Source: Cyanothece sp. BG0011 (GTDB lineage: Bacteria > Cyanobacteriota > Cyanobacteriia > Cyanobacteriales > Microcystaceae). From it: a stretch of 61,503 nucleotides of DNA. How positions within the stretch are numbered: position 1 is the first letter of the stretch; each line of letters begins with the position of its first letter. Positions 1 to 9,099 of this stretch are shown one piece after another. The translations under genes were made by a program, and so were the position numbers. The notes below the pieces were generated by a model. That model was given only the letters and a program-made list of their open reading frames with translations. It was not told the origin of the DNA and did no database searches. The stretch covers positions 1 through 61,503 of the forward strand of contig NZ_PRLH01000050.1 in the NCBI RefSeq assembly GCF_003013815.1. Reading direction: 5' to 3'.

Positions 1-870
1 AGATTAGCTCAGGAAATTCGAGAATTAATAGACCAGGCAAAAGCTCAAAAATCTGTCATAGAAAGAAAATCTGACCCCATTCCCTTAGTACAACCTAAAG
101 GAGATTTAGCGAACCTTGTTTCTGTGAGATATCCAGATACTAGGCTGTCTGATATGATTTTGCCGTCTGAACTAGCTGTTAGACTAAAACGGGTATTAAC
201 TGAGCAAAGACAAGGAAAACGGTTACGAGAATATAATCTTACACCTCGTCGTAAATTATTGTTTGTCGGGCCTCCTGGTTCGGGAAAAACCATGACCGCA
301 GCCGCCTTAGCAGGAGAACTTCAATTACCTTTATTTACGACTTTATATGACAGTCTTATTGGTAAGTATATGGGAGAAACCGCTAGTCGATTAAAACTTA
401 TTTTTGAAGCAATGACAATGACAAAAGGAGTCTATTTTTTTGATGAATTTGATGCCATTGGTACGCAACGTCAAAACACCAATGATGTCGGAGAAATTAG
501 AAGGATTCTTAACTCATTTTTAATGTTTCTAGAAAATGATCAAGGGGATAGTCTTATTATTGCAGCGACTAACCATCCTAACTTATTAGATAAAGCTCTT
601 TTTAGAAGATTTGATGATGTTATAAAATACAAGTTACCTGATTCAGACATTATCCGTGAACTGATTCAAACTCGTTTAATAAGTTTTGAAATTGATTGGA
701 AAGATTGGTCACAAATTATAGAGAAAGCAACGGGACTTGCTCAAGCTGAAATTGTGAGAGCAACAGATGAAGCAGCAAAGCAAGCAGTCTTATCAAACAG
801 TGGCAAAGTTAGCGAAAAATCTTTGATTTCAGCTATTATGGAACGTAAAGAGATGAGTTTTGATGACTAA
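1..870 (+). CDS. ietA: AAA ATPase, IetA-like, 5' end outside window
   Basis: The frame is open from base 1, so the gene begins outside the window; a GTG at 124 is an internal candidate start but the coding frame continues upstream of it. Counting from that GTG, Walker A GPPGSGKT lies at residues 49-56, Walker B VYFFDEFD at 103-110, the sensor-1 Asn at 150 and the arginine-finger pair RR at 161-162, so this is a complete classical AAA module. The stop is 18 bp before a subtilase gene on the same strand. That two-gene arrangement is IetA-IetS, described in plasmid stability in Agrobacterium and as an anti-phage system. The ATPase probably controls the protease. The AAA assignment is firm; the IetA label rests on the pairing. 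Confidence 0.8.
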   Translation, partial: RLAQEIRELIDQAKAQKSVIERKSDPIPLVQPKGDLANLVSVRYPDTRLSDMILPSELAVRLKRVLTEQRQGKRLREYNLTPRRKLLFVGPPGSGKTMTAAALAGELQLPLFTTLYDSLIGKYMGETASRLKLIFEAMTMTKGVYFFDEFDAIGTQRQNTNDVGEIRRILNSFLMFLENDQGDSLIIAATNHPNLLDKALFRRFDDVIKYKLPDSDIIRELIQTRLISFEIDWKDWSQIIEKATGLAQAEIVRATDEAAKQAVLSNSGKVSEKSLISAIMERKEMSFDD

Positions 871-888
871 AGACAATTAATTAATAGA

Positions 889-3507
889 ATGGTAAAATCT
901 TCTCGCAAGCTTCCTCACCTATATCTACGCAATAATGGTAAAAAGGTAAACTATACATCCACATTTTCAGGTGGAAGAAAAATTTCACCACCCTATCGAA
1001 ACCGAAAAGAACACGCTGAAAAGTTACAGCGTCAAATTGGTGAAGCGATTGAAAAAGCACGTCAACAATTAGAATCTCGTTTATCAGAAATTGCCGTTGG
1101 TAAACCTGGATTTTATTTAGAATTTGAGGTAACAAAAGATCAAGCAAATGCTTTTGAAAGCTTGGCAGATAAACGAAAAAAGCTTGAACTTGTTTCTGTT
1201 AAATCTTCTCTTGAGCAAGAAGATATAGTTAAAGCAACTGTATTTGTTCCGGAGTCTGCTACAGATTTTTTTCAGGAAAAAGTAGAACAGTATCTTAATG
1301 AAAATAATAAACCTACTAAGAAGCTGAATGAGAAAAATTTAACTATTGTTACCTTACTTTTTCTTATCAATACAGAATTAGATAAATTTATATTTTTATT
1401 ATTACTGCTACCATTCCGTCCTAAAAATGAAAAATTAATAAGTCGAGTAGAAACTGTTGAAATTGGTACAGCTAAATCATTATTTACTGATAGTCTTGAC
1501 TTGTTTCCTCAAAATGAACAAGCAATATGGTGGGAAGTTTGGTTACGTCGTGATCAACTAGAAAACTTTCAAACTATCACGCAAAGATTAGAAATTACTA
1601 CTAAATCAGAAATAAAATTTCCAGAAAGAATTGTTGTCTTAGCAATGGCTAATGTAGAAGCTATAGAACAAGTTATTAAAAATTCTGATACCATTGCTGA
1701 ATTACGAATTGCTAAAGATACTCCTTCATTTTTTCTTGAAATGGGATTAATTGAGCAGCAACAATGGGTAAGAGATTTAGAAAATAGACTTGAATCATTG
1801 AGATATGATATTGATATTAGAGATAATGCTGTTGCTGTATGTCTGCTTGATACAGGAGTTAATGGGACACATCAACTGATTAAAAGAGGTCTTGATATTG
1901 CTGACTTATATACCTGTGATCCAAATTGGGAAACAAATGATCATCATGGACACGGAACTCAAATGGCTGGATTAGTTCTTTATTCAGATTTATTTGAAGC
2001 TTTAACATCTTCTGAATATATAACCCTTGCTCACTGTTTAGAATCAGTTAAAATTCTTCCCCCTGTTGGAGAAAATGATCCCGAATTATATGGAGCAATT
2101 ACGGAACAAGGGGTATCTCTTCCTGAAATTCAAAACCCAAAAAGAAAACGAATTTTTTCTATGGCCATAACAAGTCCTAAACCTTCTCCCAATTATGGCA
2201 CTCCTTCATCTTGGTCAGCAGCAATTGATCAACTTTGTTTTGGTGAAGATAATTATAAAAGATTGATGATTATTTCAGCCGGAAATATTCGAGATGATAT
2301 ATATACTTCTGATTATCTTAATATCAACGATGTAAACACTGTTGAAAATCCTGCACAAGCTTGGAATGCTTTAATTGTTGGAGCTTATACCGAAAAAGTT
2401 AATATTACTCATCCTGACTTTCAGGGTTGGCAAGCTGTTGCACCATCTGGTGATTTATCTCCGAGAAGTCGCACTTCTGTTACTTGGGACAGTCAATGGC
2501 CCATTCGTCCTGATGTTGTTTTTGAAGGAGGAAATTGCGCTTCTGATGGAGAAAATGCCGCCCAAAATATTGATGATTTATCTATTTTAACGACTTATCA
2601 TCGTCCTGAAAAAAGATTATTTGAAAGAATGTCAGATACCAGTTGTGCCACTGCATTAGCAAGTTATATGGCTGCAAAAATATTAGCAGAAAAACCCAAC
2701 TATTGGCCAGAAACAATTCGTGCTTTAATTGTTCATTCAGCAGAATGGACACCGGCAATGCAAGAGTATTTAAAATCAGCTTCTTCCCAAAGAAAAAAAA
2801 CCTCTATTATTCGTCGATATGGTTATGGAGTTCCTAATTTAGAAAGAGCATTAAGAAGTACCAATAATGACTTAACTTTAATTATTGAAGATCAAGTTAA
2901 ACCCTTTGTTAAAGGATCAAGTAAGATTAAAACTAATGAGATGAATTTTCATACTTTACCTTGGCCAACTGAAGAATTAGAAAAATTAGGAGAAAGTATT
3001 GTAGAATTAAAGGTGACATTATCTTACTTCATTGAACCTAATCCTGGTGAACGTGGTTGGACAAAAAAGCATCGTTATGCTTCACATGGATTGCGATTTG
3101 AAGTAAAAAGGCCATTAGAAAGTAATACACAATTTGAGAAAAGAATTAATAAAGCGATGAGAGAAGAAGATGAAAAAATATCGAGCAGTGGAGAGAATGA
3201 TAACTGGTTTCTAGGTGCTAATCTAAGAAATAAAGGGTCGTTACATTCTGATAGATGGACTGGAACTGCTGTTGAATTAGCTGAAAGGAAAATGATTGGA
3301 GTTTTTCCTGTTGGTGGATGGTGGAAAGAAAAAAAATATCTTGAACGTTATGATCAAACTGTTCGTTATTCATTAATTATTACTATTCGAGTTCCAGAAA
3401 TTGAAATTGAATGTGATCTTTACACACCCGTATCTGATCAAATTAAAGCATCCCAAGAAATTAAAAATAAACAAGATATTTCTACAGCAACAGAAATTGA
3501 GAACTAA
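889..3507 (+). CDS. ietS: Subtilisin-like serine protease, IetS-like
   Basis: An 872-residue S8-family protease. Catalytic Asp is D321 in LLDTGVNGTH, catalytic His is H355 in DHHGHGTQMAG, the oxyanion-hole Asn is N466 in ISAGN, and the nucleophile is S585 in DTSCATA, where Cys follows the Ser of the usual GTSxA box. About 300 residues precede the protease domain and about 250 follow it; neither flank was recognised. No signal peptide is visible, so the enzyme is probably cytoplasmic, as expected for IetS and unlike secreted subtilases. The ATG lies 18 bp after the AAA ATPase stop, consistent with one transcript. It probably cleaves a cellular or phage target when licensed by its ATPase partner; that role is inferred from the family. 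Confidence 0.82.
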   Translation: MVKSSRKLPHLYLRNNGKKVNYTSTFSGGRKISPPYRNRKEHAEKLQRQIGEAIEKARQQLESRLSEIAVGKPGFYLEFEVTKDQANAFESLADKRKKLELVSVKSSLEQEDIVKATVFVPESATDFFQEKVEQYLNENNKPTKKLNEKNLTIVTLLFLINTELDKFIFLLLLLPFRPKNEKLISRVETVEIGTAKSLFTDSLDLFPQNEQAIWWEVWLRRDQLENFQTITQRLEITTKSEIKFPERIVVLAMANVEAIEQVIKNSDTIAELRIAKDTPSFFLEMGLIEQQQWVRDLENRLESLRYDIDIRDNAVAVCLLDTGVNGTHQLIKRGLDIADLYTCDPNWETNDHHGHGTQMAGLVLYSDLFEALTSSEYITLAHCLESVKILPPVGENDPELYGAITEQGVSLPEIQNPKRKRIFSMAITSPKPSPNYGTPSSWSAAIDQLCFGEDNYKRLMIISAGNIRDDIYTSDYLNINDVNTVENPAQAWNALIVGAYTEKVNITHPDFQGWQAVAPSGDLSPRSRTSVTWDSQWPIRPDVVFEGGNCASDGENAAQNIDDLSILTTYHRPEKRLFERMSDTSCATALASYMAAKILAEKPNYWPETIRALIVHSAEWTPAMQEYLKSASSQRKKTSIIRRYGYGVPNLERALRSTNNDLTLIIEDQVKPFVKGSSKIKTNEMNFHTLPWPTEELEKLGESIVELKVTLSYFIEPNPGERGWTKKHRYASHGLRFEVKRPLESNTQFEKRINKAMREEDEKISSSGENDNWFLGANLRNKGSLHSDRWTGTAVELAERKMIGVFPVGGWWKEKKYLERYDQTVRYSLIITIRVPEIEIECDLYTPVSDQIKASQEIKNKQDISTATEIEN

Positions 3508-3591
3508 CTTTTAAATATTATTTTTTCTCCAAATGTAAAAAATACTCATCTTATTTTATTATTAAGTAAAGTTATTATAGATTGGTTGATC

Positions 3592-4506
3592 ATGTCATCA
3601 ATTAAAGCCTATTTAAAGTGGATAATTTTAGGAATTACCCTATTTTTCGTTATTTCTACCTTTAGAAATCATTGGCAAGCTGTCACAGAAATCACCATAA
3701 CTTCTCAAGGATGGATATTTTTATTTTTAGCTTTAATTGTTACTTTATTAGCTCATATTTGGTCGGCTTTTGTCTGGATAAGAATCCTCTACTTATTTAA
3801 GCAATCTTGTTCCTATCAATGGGGATTAAAAGTTTACTTAGTAACGAATATTTATAAGTATTTACCTGGAAATTTTGGCCATTTTTATGGTCGTATTAAT
3901 GCTGTGTCTAAACAAGGGATTTCTTTATCAGTTGCGAGTTTAAGTGTGTTATTAGAACCCTTATTAATGTCTGCGGCTGCTTTATTTATTGCTTTATTAA
4001 GTCATAGTATCGGCATTATTGAAACTACAAGAAACTTTAATATATTATTCTTACAATGTTTTCTCTTAATTAGTGTTTTAGTGGGGATTCATCCTTTTAT
4101 TATTAATGGACTTCTTCGCTTTATCAAAAAGATAAAATCAAAGGAAAATCAAGAAACAGAAACTATCTATCTACAGAAATATCCTGGTATTATTTTAATG
4201 GGAGAAAGTATATTTTTGTTATTAAGGGGACTAGGGTTTATTTTTGCTTTAATGGCTTTTATGTCTATTAGTTTTCAACAAATACCGATTATTATTAGTG
4301 CCTTTAGTTTTGCTTGGTTACTAGGTTTAGTTATTCCGGGTGCCCCTGGAGGTTTAGGGGTGTTTGAAGCGACGATTATTGCTTTATTAGAAACATCATC
4401 TTTACCCATCGGTATCGTTTTAACCACTATTGCTATTTTCAGAATTATTAGTATTTTAGCTGAAGTCATGGGAGCAGGACTAGGTTATTTAGGGTTTAAG
4501 CGTTAG
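3592..4506 (+). CDS. Polytopic membrane protein, LPG-synthase TM-region family (UPF0104-like)
   Basis: About 304 residues with roughly eight hydrophobic segments spread along the protein and the glycine/proline-rich signature GLVIPGAPGGLGVFEATI near the C-terminus, which is characteristic of the lysylphosphatidylglycerol synthase transmembrane region/UPF0104 family. There is no soluble aminoacyl-transferase domain, so it is not an MprF-type enzyme; short members are thought to act in lipid or glycan transfer, but the substrate is unknown. I chose the ATG at 3592 over a TTG six bases upstream. It follows the protease gene by 84 bp on the same strand, so it could be co-transcribed with the IetAS pair, although nothing in the sequence ties it functionally. 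Confidence 0.7.
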   Translation: MSSIKAYLKWIILGITLFFVISTFRNHWQAVTEITITSQGWIFLFLALIVTLLAHIWSAFVWIRILYLFKQSCSYQWGLKVYLVTNIYKYLPGNFGHFYGRINAVSKQGISLSVASLSVLLEPLLMSAAALFIALLSHSIGIIETTRNFNILFLQCFLLISVLVGIHPFIINGLLRFIKKIKSKENQETETIYLQKYPGIILMGESIFLLLRGLGFIFALMAFMSISFQQIPIIISAFSFAWLLGLVIPGAPGGLGVFEATIIALLETSSLPIGIVLTTIAIFRIISILAEVMGAGLGYLGFKR

Positions 4507-4745
4507 GAACTAAAAGAGAGTAATCTCGGAATCAGGAAAAAAATATAGAATCTTCAAACCTTTATATAAGAGAAATCAAAAAGAAACCTTAAGATTACGC
4601 ATTTTAAACCAAAATTAACTTGTTGATTACTTCTTCTTATTTCATTTTGATAATACTTGGTATTCGTGAGGAGTAATTCATCGTAATTATTAGGATTATT
4701 GAGAATTATCTTCATTAAACAACTTTATCCCTAACATTGGAGAAG

Positions 4746-6461
4746 ATGAAAAACATTTTAAAAATTATTGCTGGTTTAACGACTGTAGCCAGCATGGCTA
4801 CCGTTAGCGTAAAAGCAGCACAAGCACAGACAGCTTATCCTGAAGCACAAATGAAAGGGCTTCGTGGTTGGGACACCGAAGCGATTTTTACCATTGGGGA
4901 AACCATCAATGGTTACACCCCTACAGGTATTTTAGATGGAATTGGAGCCTTTAAACTCAACGATACTACCGTTCGCTTTCTGGTTAACAGTGAGTTAAGC
5001 GGTGGTCAAGGATACGCTTATGATCTCAATACCCTCGATGGTATTGCGGGTAATGAAGTCACTGTACCGGGTGGTGCGCGCATCAATTTCTTTGATGTAG
5101 ATATCAACAGCAAGCAAGTCATTGATGGTGGACTGGCTTTTAACCGAATTTTTGATCGGGCTGGCAATTTAATCACCGATACCAGTCAGTTTCCTATCGG
5201 TGCATCCTTAAACCGTTTCTGTTCCGGTATGCACGTTGATGCCGGAACCTTTGGGTTTGTCGATGATATCTACTTCGCCGGGGAAGAAACGAACGGTGGA
5301 ACTGAGTTTGTCCTAGATGTTGCCTCGATGAACAGTGCTGAAGGTGGCGCACTCTATGCAGCCCCTGCCTTAGGCCGCGCTGCTTGGGAAAATATTACCC
5401 CCATTGACCCCGGTAATGAGAATCAAGTTGCCTTACTGGTGGGAGACGATAGAGAAGCAGCCCCCATGTATTTATACATTGGTGAAAAAGATAGTTCAAC
5501 TGGGGCTGGTTTCTTAGAAAGAAACGGTTTAGCCCAAGGAACCCTTTATACTTGGGTGGCAGACAGTGGGGAAACCATCCCAGAGGCCGGAGGGTTTATC
5601 GGCACTGGCAATAGTCGTTCTGGTAGTTGGGTTCCCGTGGTTAATATTGATCCCAACACCCCTGATGCTGATGATAGCGACGGCTTTGACGCCGACGGTT
5701 ATGCCACTCAAGACGGTTTAGATACTCAAAGTGGTCGGGCTGCCTTTTTGGGTAATACAGTCGTGCCTGGGTTGACTGATGTGGGGGCCTTTCTCTTTTC
5801 TCGTCCTGAAGATGTGGCCACAAACCCCGACAACCCACTGGAAGTTGTTATGGCTTCTACCGGTCGGGATAGTGTCTTTCCGGACGATAGTTGGGGAACC
5901 ACCTACACCTTTGTCAACGACTTAACGGCCTTAACTGCTGAAGCGACGATTCTTTACGATGGAGACGATGCAGGCAACGGTCAGTTTGCCGGGCCTGACT
6001 TTGGTCTTCGTAGCCCTGATAACTTAGACTGGGCAGATGATGGGTTAATCTACATTAATGAAGATCGTTCCGTTGGTGGTTTTTGTTTAACCAGTGGGGA
6101 AGAAGCCTCTATCTGGCAACTTAATCCGACCAATGGTCAGTTAGCACGAATCGCTCAAATGGATCGCAGTGTTGTGGTCCCTGCTGGCGTAACCGATAAT
6201 GACCCGAATGACTGTGGTGACTGGGAAAGTTCCGGTATTTTGGATGTCACTGAACTGTTTGGCAGCAAGGAAAGACTTTTTGTCTTAGATGTTCAAGCCC
6301 ATAGTCTCCGTGATGGGGTCATTGCTAGTGCAGACTTAGTACAAGGGGGTCAGTTAATTCTTATGTCTGAGTCAGTGCCTGAACCGACTTCAACCCTCGG
6401 CCTGTTAGCTTTAGCCGGTGCTGTTGGTGCAGGAACTTATGGCCGTAAGCACAAAAAATAG
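4746..6461 (+). CDS. Secreted PhoX-like (DUF839-type) protein with PEP-CTERM anchor
   Basis: The protein starts with a cleavable-looking signal peptide (basic MKNILK, hydrophobic core, AQAQ near residue 28) and ends with a PEP-CTERM sorting signal: VPEP, then a hydrophobic helix LGLLALAGAVGAG, then the basic tail GRKHKK. The body is acidic and rich in Asp/Gly, with segments such as DTEAIFTIGETINGY and FAGEETNGG that resemble PhoX/DUF839 phosphatase-like beta-propellers. I infer an exported, surface-anchored protein, possibly a calcium-dependent phosphatase; catalytic residues were not verified. The ATG at 4746 is preceded by GGAG; a TTG at 4737 is less likely. No exosortase gene is in this window, so processing would rely on one elsewhere. 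Confidence 0.68.
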   Translation: MKNILKIIAGLTTVASMATVSVKAAQAQTAYPEAQMKGLRGWDTEAIFTIGETINGYTPTGILDGIGAFKLNDTTVRFLVNSELSGGQGYAYDLNTLDGIAGNEVTVPGGARINFFDVDINSKQVIDGGLAFNRIFDRAGNLITDTSQFPIGASLNRFCSGMHVDAGTFGFVDDIYFAGEETNGGTEFVLDVASMNSAEGGALYAAPALGRAAWENITPIDPGNENQVALLVGDDREAAPMYLYIGEKDSSTGAGFLERNGLAQGTLYTWVADSGETIPEAGGFIGTGNSRSGSWVPVVNIDPNTPDADDSDGFDADGYATQDGLDTQSGRAAFLGNTVVPGLTDVGAFLFSRPEDVATNPDNPLEVVMASTGRDSVFPDDSWGTTYTFVNDLTALTAEATILYDGDDAGNGQFAGPDFGLRSPDNLDWADDGLIYINEDRSVGGFCLTSGEEASIWQLNPTNGQLARIAQMDRSVVVPAGVTDNDPNDCGDWESSGILDVTELFGSKERLFVLDVQAHSLRDGVIASADLVQGGQLILMSESVPEPTSTLGLLALAGAVGAGTYGRKHKK

Positions 6462-6540
6462 GAGTTATACCCCCTCAGGCAATGGTTGACGTTACAGTTA
6501 AACCCTTGCTAGGGATAACTCCCAATCTATCAGGTTCGCA

Positions 6541-6592
6541 CTTCGACACTGCTCAGCACAAGCTCCAGATTGACACTGAGCGCAGTCGAGGT
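6541..6592. terminator. Imperfect inverted repeat between convergent genes
   Basis: CTTCGACACTGCTCAG (6541-6556) can pair with CTGAGCGCAGTCGAG (6576-6590) to form a long hairpin with two bulged bases. It lies between two convergent genes and looks like a member of a common bacterial dispersed palindrome containing GACTGCGCTCAG. It probably acts as a bidirectional terminator or mRNA-stabilising stem-loop. There is no T-run, so it is not a textbook intrinsic terminator. Confidence 0.5.
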
Positions 6593-6638
6593 GCTATTTC
6601 TATTGTAAGCAACAGCAAATCTTAAGCCAAGGCAATAA

Positions 6639-7439
6639 TTAGCTAATATATCGAGAAATAAAGTCTTTGAAAGCTTTAGCAAAAGAACTTCTTGCCTCAG
6701 GACCTTCATCAGAAGACTCATCAACCGAAGCACCCTGTTCCTTAGATTCCTCTTTAACTTTAGGTTGAGCAGGGGTTTCGGTTGGCTTTTTGGCCTCGGT
6801 TTTAGTTTCCTTGGTGGTTGGTTCTTTAAGTTCAGAACTCGGAGGGGTTTCTGTTGGCTTTTTAGCCTCAGTTTCAGTTTCCTTGGTGGTTGGTTCTTTA
6901 AGTTCGGAACTCGGAGGGGTTTCTGTTGGCTTTTTAGCCTCGGTTTCAGTTTCCTTGGTAGGAGCTTCTTTAAGTTCGGAACTCGGAGGGGTTTCTGTTG
7001 GCTTTTCAGCTTCTGGTGTGTCTAGATTATTTTCTTTTACTTGTGTCATAGGAGTTGTTTCTTCTGATTCTATAGTGTTATCGGTTGAATCTATATTGTC
7101 CACTTCTTCTGTAGAAGTGTCTTGATTTGATGGTGTTATTGTAGCAGGTGAATCAGAAATTGTCGTTTCAGGGGGAGAAGTTGGGGGCGTTTCTTCCGGT
7201 TCGGGAGGCTGTAAAACTTTGATAAACTGCTTTAATTGTTCTTCTTCTGTTACTGATAGCTGACGAACTTCTTCGACTTTTTTGGCGATTTCTGTCTCAC
7301 CTAGATAGGCTAACCAGTTCTCAAAATCTCCACGTTTCAAATAATATATGACTTCTTGAGGAGACTGATGGCAGACTCCGATTAAATCTTGTACGCTATA
7401 AGCGAGGTGACCACTGCTAAATCTAAAGGGTTCTGGCAT
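6639..7439 (-). CDS. Hypothetical protein with Pro/Thr/Glu tandem repeats
   Basis: A 266-residue protein with two parts. The first about 90 residues look folded and include the stretch YLKRGDFENWLAYLGETEIA, with aromatic and glycine positions spaced like a small helical domain; I do not recognise the family. The remainder is low complexity, with about three and a half copies of a 24-residue unit containing KKPTETPPSSELKEP followed by TKETETEA. The last 25 residues (SSFAKAFKDFISRYIS) could form an amphipathic helix. There is no signal peptide or membrane segment. The gene is convergent with the PEP-CTERM gene and starts 206 bp from the divergent kinase gene. The function is unknown; the repeat part resembles a flexible linker. 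Confidence 0.6.
   Translation of the reverse strand: MPEPFRFSSGHLAYSVQDLIGVCHQSPQEVIYYLKRGDFENWLAYLGETEIAKKVEEVRQLSVTEEEQLKQFIKVLQPPEPEETPPTSPPETTISDSPATITPSNQDTSTEEVDNIDSTDNTIESEETTPMTQVKENNLDTPEAEKPTETPPSSELKEAPTKETETEAKKPTETPPSSELKEPTTKETETEAKKPTETPPSSELKEPTTKETKTEAKKPTETPAQPKVKEESKEQGASVDESSDEGPEARSSFAKAFKDFISRYIS
6765..7017. repeat. Coding 72-bp tandem repeat
   Basis: The DNA encoding the Pro/Thr/Glu repeats consists of near-identical 72-bp units, about 3.5 copies, marked by the recurring stretch GGGGTTTCTGTTGGCTTTTT on the plus strand. Because units are almost identical at DNA level and in phase with codons, the copy number has probably changed recently by slippage or recombination. 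The opposite strand is also open across the array, a side effect of the repeat and not evidence for a second gene. Confidence 0.85.
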
Positions 7440-7645
7440 GGTTTCTTTTGTAATCTATAAGAATAATTGAAGAGATTAAACTCTCTTTCTCAAGATACTA
7501 TCAAAAAGCCCACCTCTACGCTATCATCCGATAGTTAGGGTAAAGAGAATAATAATCAATCTTTCAGGGAAAACTCAGCTTTCTATCATCTAGAGTTTAG
7601 TCAATTGTGAGAGTATGAGCATAGACTTATCTTGCATTGTTAACA

Positions 7646-9067
7646 ATGGTCTTTATCAAATCGTTCCCTAAGATGAAACAATTGTCTCATCTGACTTCTC
7701 TGCGACTTCGACTAACCGTCGGTATTGCTGCTATGTCCATTTTAGGATTAAGTGGGGTGGTACTTTGGATTAGTTGGCAAATGCAGAGTATTTTAGTTGT
7801 TACCCATAAAAATAATACACGCTATATTGTCGGTCGTTTTCCGTCTGATGTCGAAATCTATAGCGATATGGTTTCTTTAGAAGAGGGAACCCAAAAAGCC
7901 ATTGATAACCTATCTAACCCCCAAACTTTACTATGGGTGAAAACCCCTCAAGGGGAAATTTTTGCCCAGTCTCAAGCTTTACAAATGGGAATGACAGGCA
8001 GCAATTTAGTCTCTTTAACTGATATTCCCCCACAACCAGAATTGCAAAAGGTGAATAATCGTTATTGGTTATTATGTTCGACGAAATTAGTGGTAAAAGG
8101 GGTGACTCTAGGCAATTTTTATATTGCTCAAGATATTACTAAAGATCAGATGATGTTTTGGGGTGTGATGCGGAGTCTGCTGATCATCAGTGTTATGGCA
8201 ACTATCCTGATGACAATCGCCATTGCTTGGTACATCCAAACGTCTTTAACACCCCTAAAGCGCATGAGTCAGATGACAAAGGATATTGACCCGGAAACCC
8301 TGGGAAAGGTACAACTTGAATTAGAAAATGCTCCCAGTGAGGTCAAAGAATTAGCCGGAACCCTACAAACCACCTTAACTCGTCTTGCTCATGCTTGGGA
8401 CAATCAACGTCAGTTAGTCAGCAATGTTTCCCACGAGTTACGCACCCCTTTAACGGTGGTATCTGGCTATTTACAAAGTACCCTACGACGGGGTAATAAT
8501 TTAACGGATTTGCAACGAGAAGCTTTAGAAACCGCTTCATCGGAGGCCGATCGCACGGTTCAATTATTACAGGATTTGTTAGATTTAGCTAGGGCCGAAC
8601 ATGGAGGGATGTATTTTAACCTAGAAACTATTGTTCTTAATGAGTTATTAACAGAAATTGAAGGGATGGTGCATCAATATCCTCTCCCTGTGACGGTTTC
8701 TCTTCCCACTCAAGTTATCAAGGTAAAAGGGGATAAAAATCGCCTCAAACAAGTGTTTTTGAATTTAATTGACAACGCAGTTAAATATTCCCATTCCCCT
8801 GAACCTATTATCCTGAAATTGAGTCACAATAAACAACAGGCCAAAATAGAAGTGTGCGATCGCGGTGTCGGTATTCCTTTAGCCGATCAAACTCGCATTT
8901 TTGAGCGATTTTATCGGGTAGACGAAGCCAGAAGTCGCAATATTGGGGGAACTGGACTCGGTTTATCTATCGTCAAAACCCTAGTAGAAGGGATGGGGGG
9001 AACCATTCATGTTATTTCCGGGCCCCATCAAGGCACAACCTTTACTATTCTGTTACCCTTGTTTTAA
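7646..9067 (+). CDS. Membrane sensor histidine kinase
   Basis: A classical two-component kinase of about 473 residues. Two membrane helices, near residues 20-45 and 175-200, bracket a periplasmic sensor domain of roughly 130 residues. After the second helix come a HAMP-like linker, the dimerisation/phosphoacceptor box SHELRTPL with His263, and an ATPase domain with the N box (NLIDNAVKYS), DRGVGIP and GGTGLGLSIV. No response regulator adjoins it. The proton-channel-like gene follows after 32 bp on the same strand, so the kinase may be co-transcribed with that module. The start is uncertain: ATGs at 7646 and 7673 both lack a clear Shine-Dalgarno. The sensed signal is unknown. Confidence 0.85.
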   Translation: MVFIKSFPKMKQLSHLTSLRLRLTVGIAAMSILGLSGVVLWISWQMQSILVVTHKNNTRYIVGRFPSDVEIYSDMVSLEEGTQKAIDNLSNPQTLLWVKTPQGEIFAQSQALQMGMTGSNLVSLTDIPPQPELQKVNNRYWLLCSTKLVVKGVTLGNFYIAQDITKDQMMFWGVMRSLLIISVMATILMTIAIAWYIQTSLTPLKRMSQMTKDIDPETLGKVQLELENAPSEVKELAGTLQTTLTRLAHAWDNQRQLVSNVSHELRTPLTVVSGYLQSTLRRGNNLTDLQREALETASSEADRTVQLLQDLLDLARAEHGGMYFNLETIVLNELLTEIEGMVHQYPLPVTVSLPTQVIKVKGDKNRLKQVFLNLIDNAVKYSHSPEPIILKLSHNKQQAKIEVCDRGVGIPLADQTRIFERFYRVDEARSRNIGGTGLGLSIVKTLVEGMGGTIHVISGPHQGTTFTILLPLF

Positions 9068-9099
9068 AGTCTGACTCCTATTTTTATCATTAATTGAGG

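Noticed and set aside
6765-7125. Two long plus-strand ORFs opposite the Pro/Thr-rich gene (86 and 111 codons)
   Set aside because: They are mirror images of a 72-bp repeat; their translated sequences are pure repeats (LFGLGF, SSELGG) and have no start signal.
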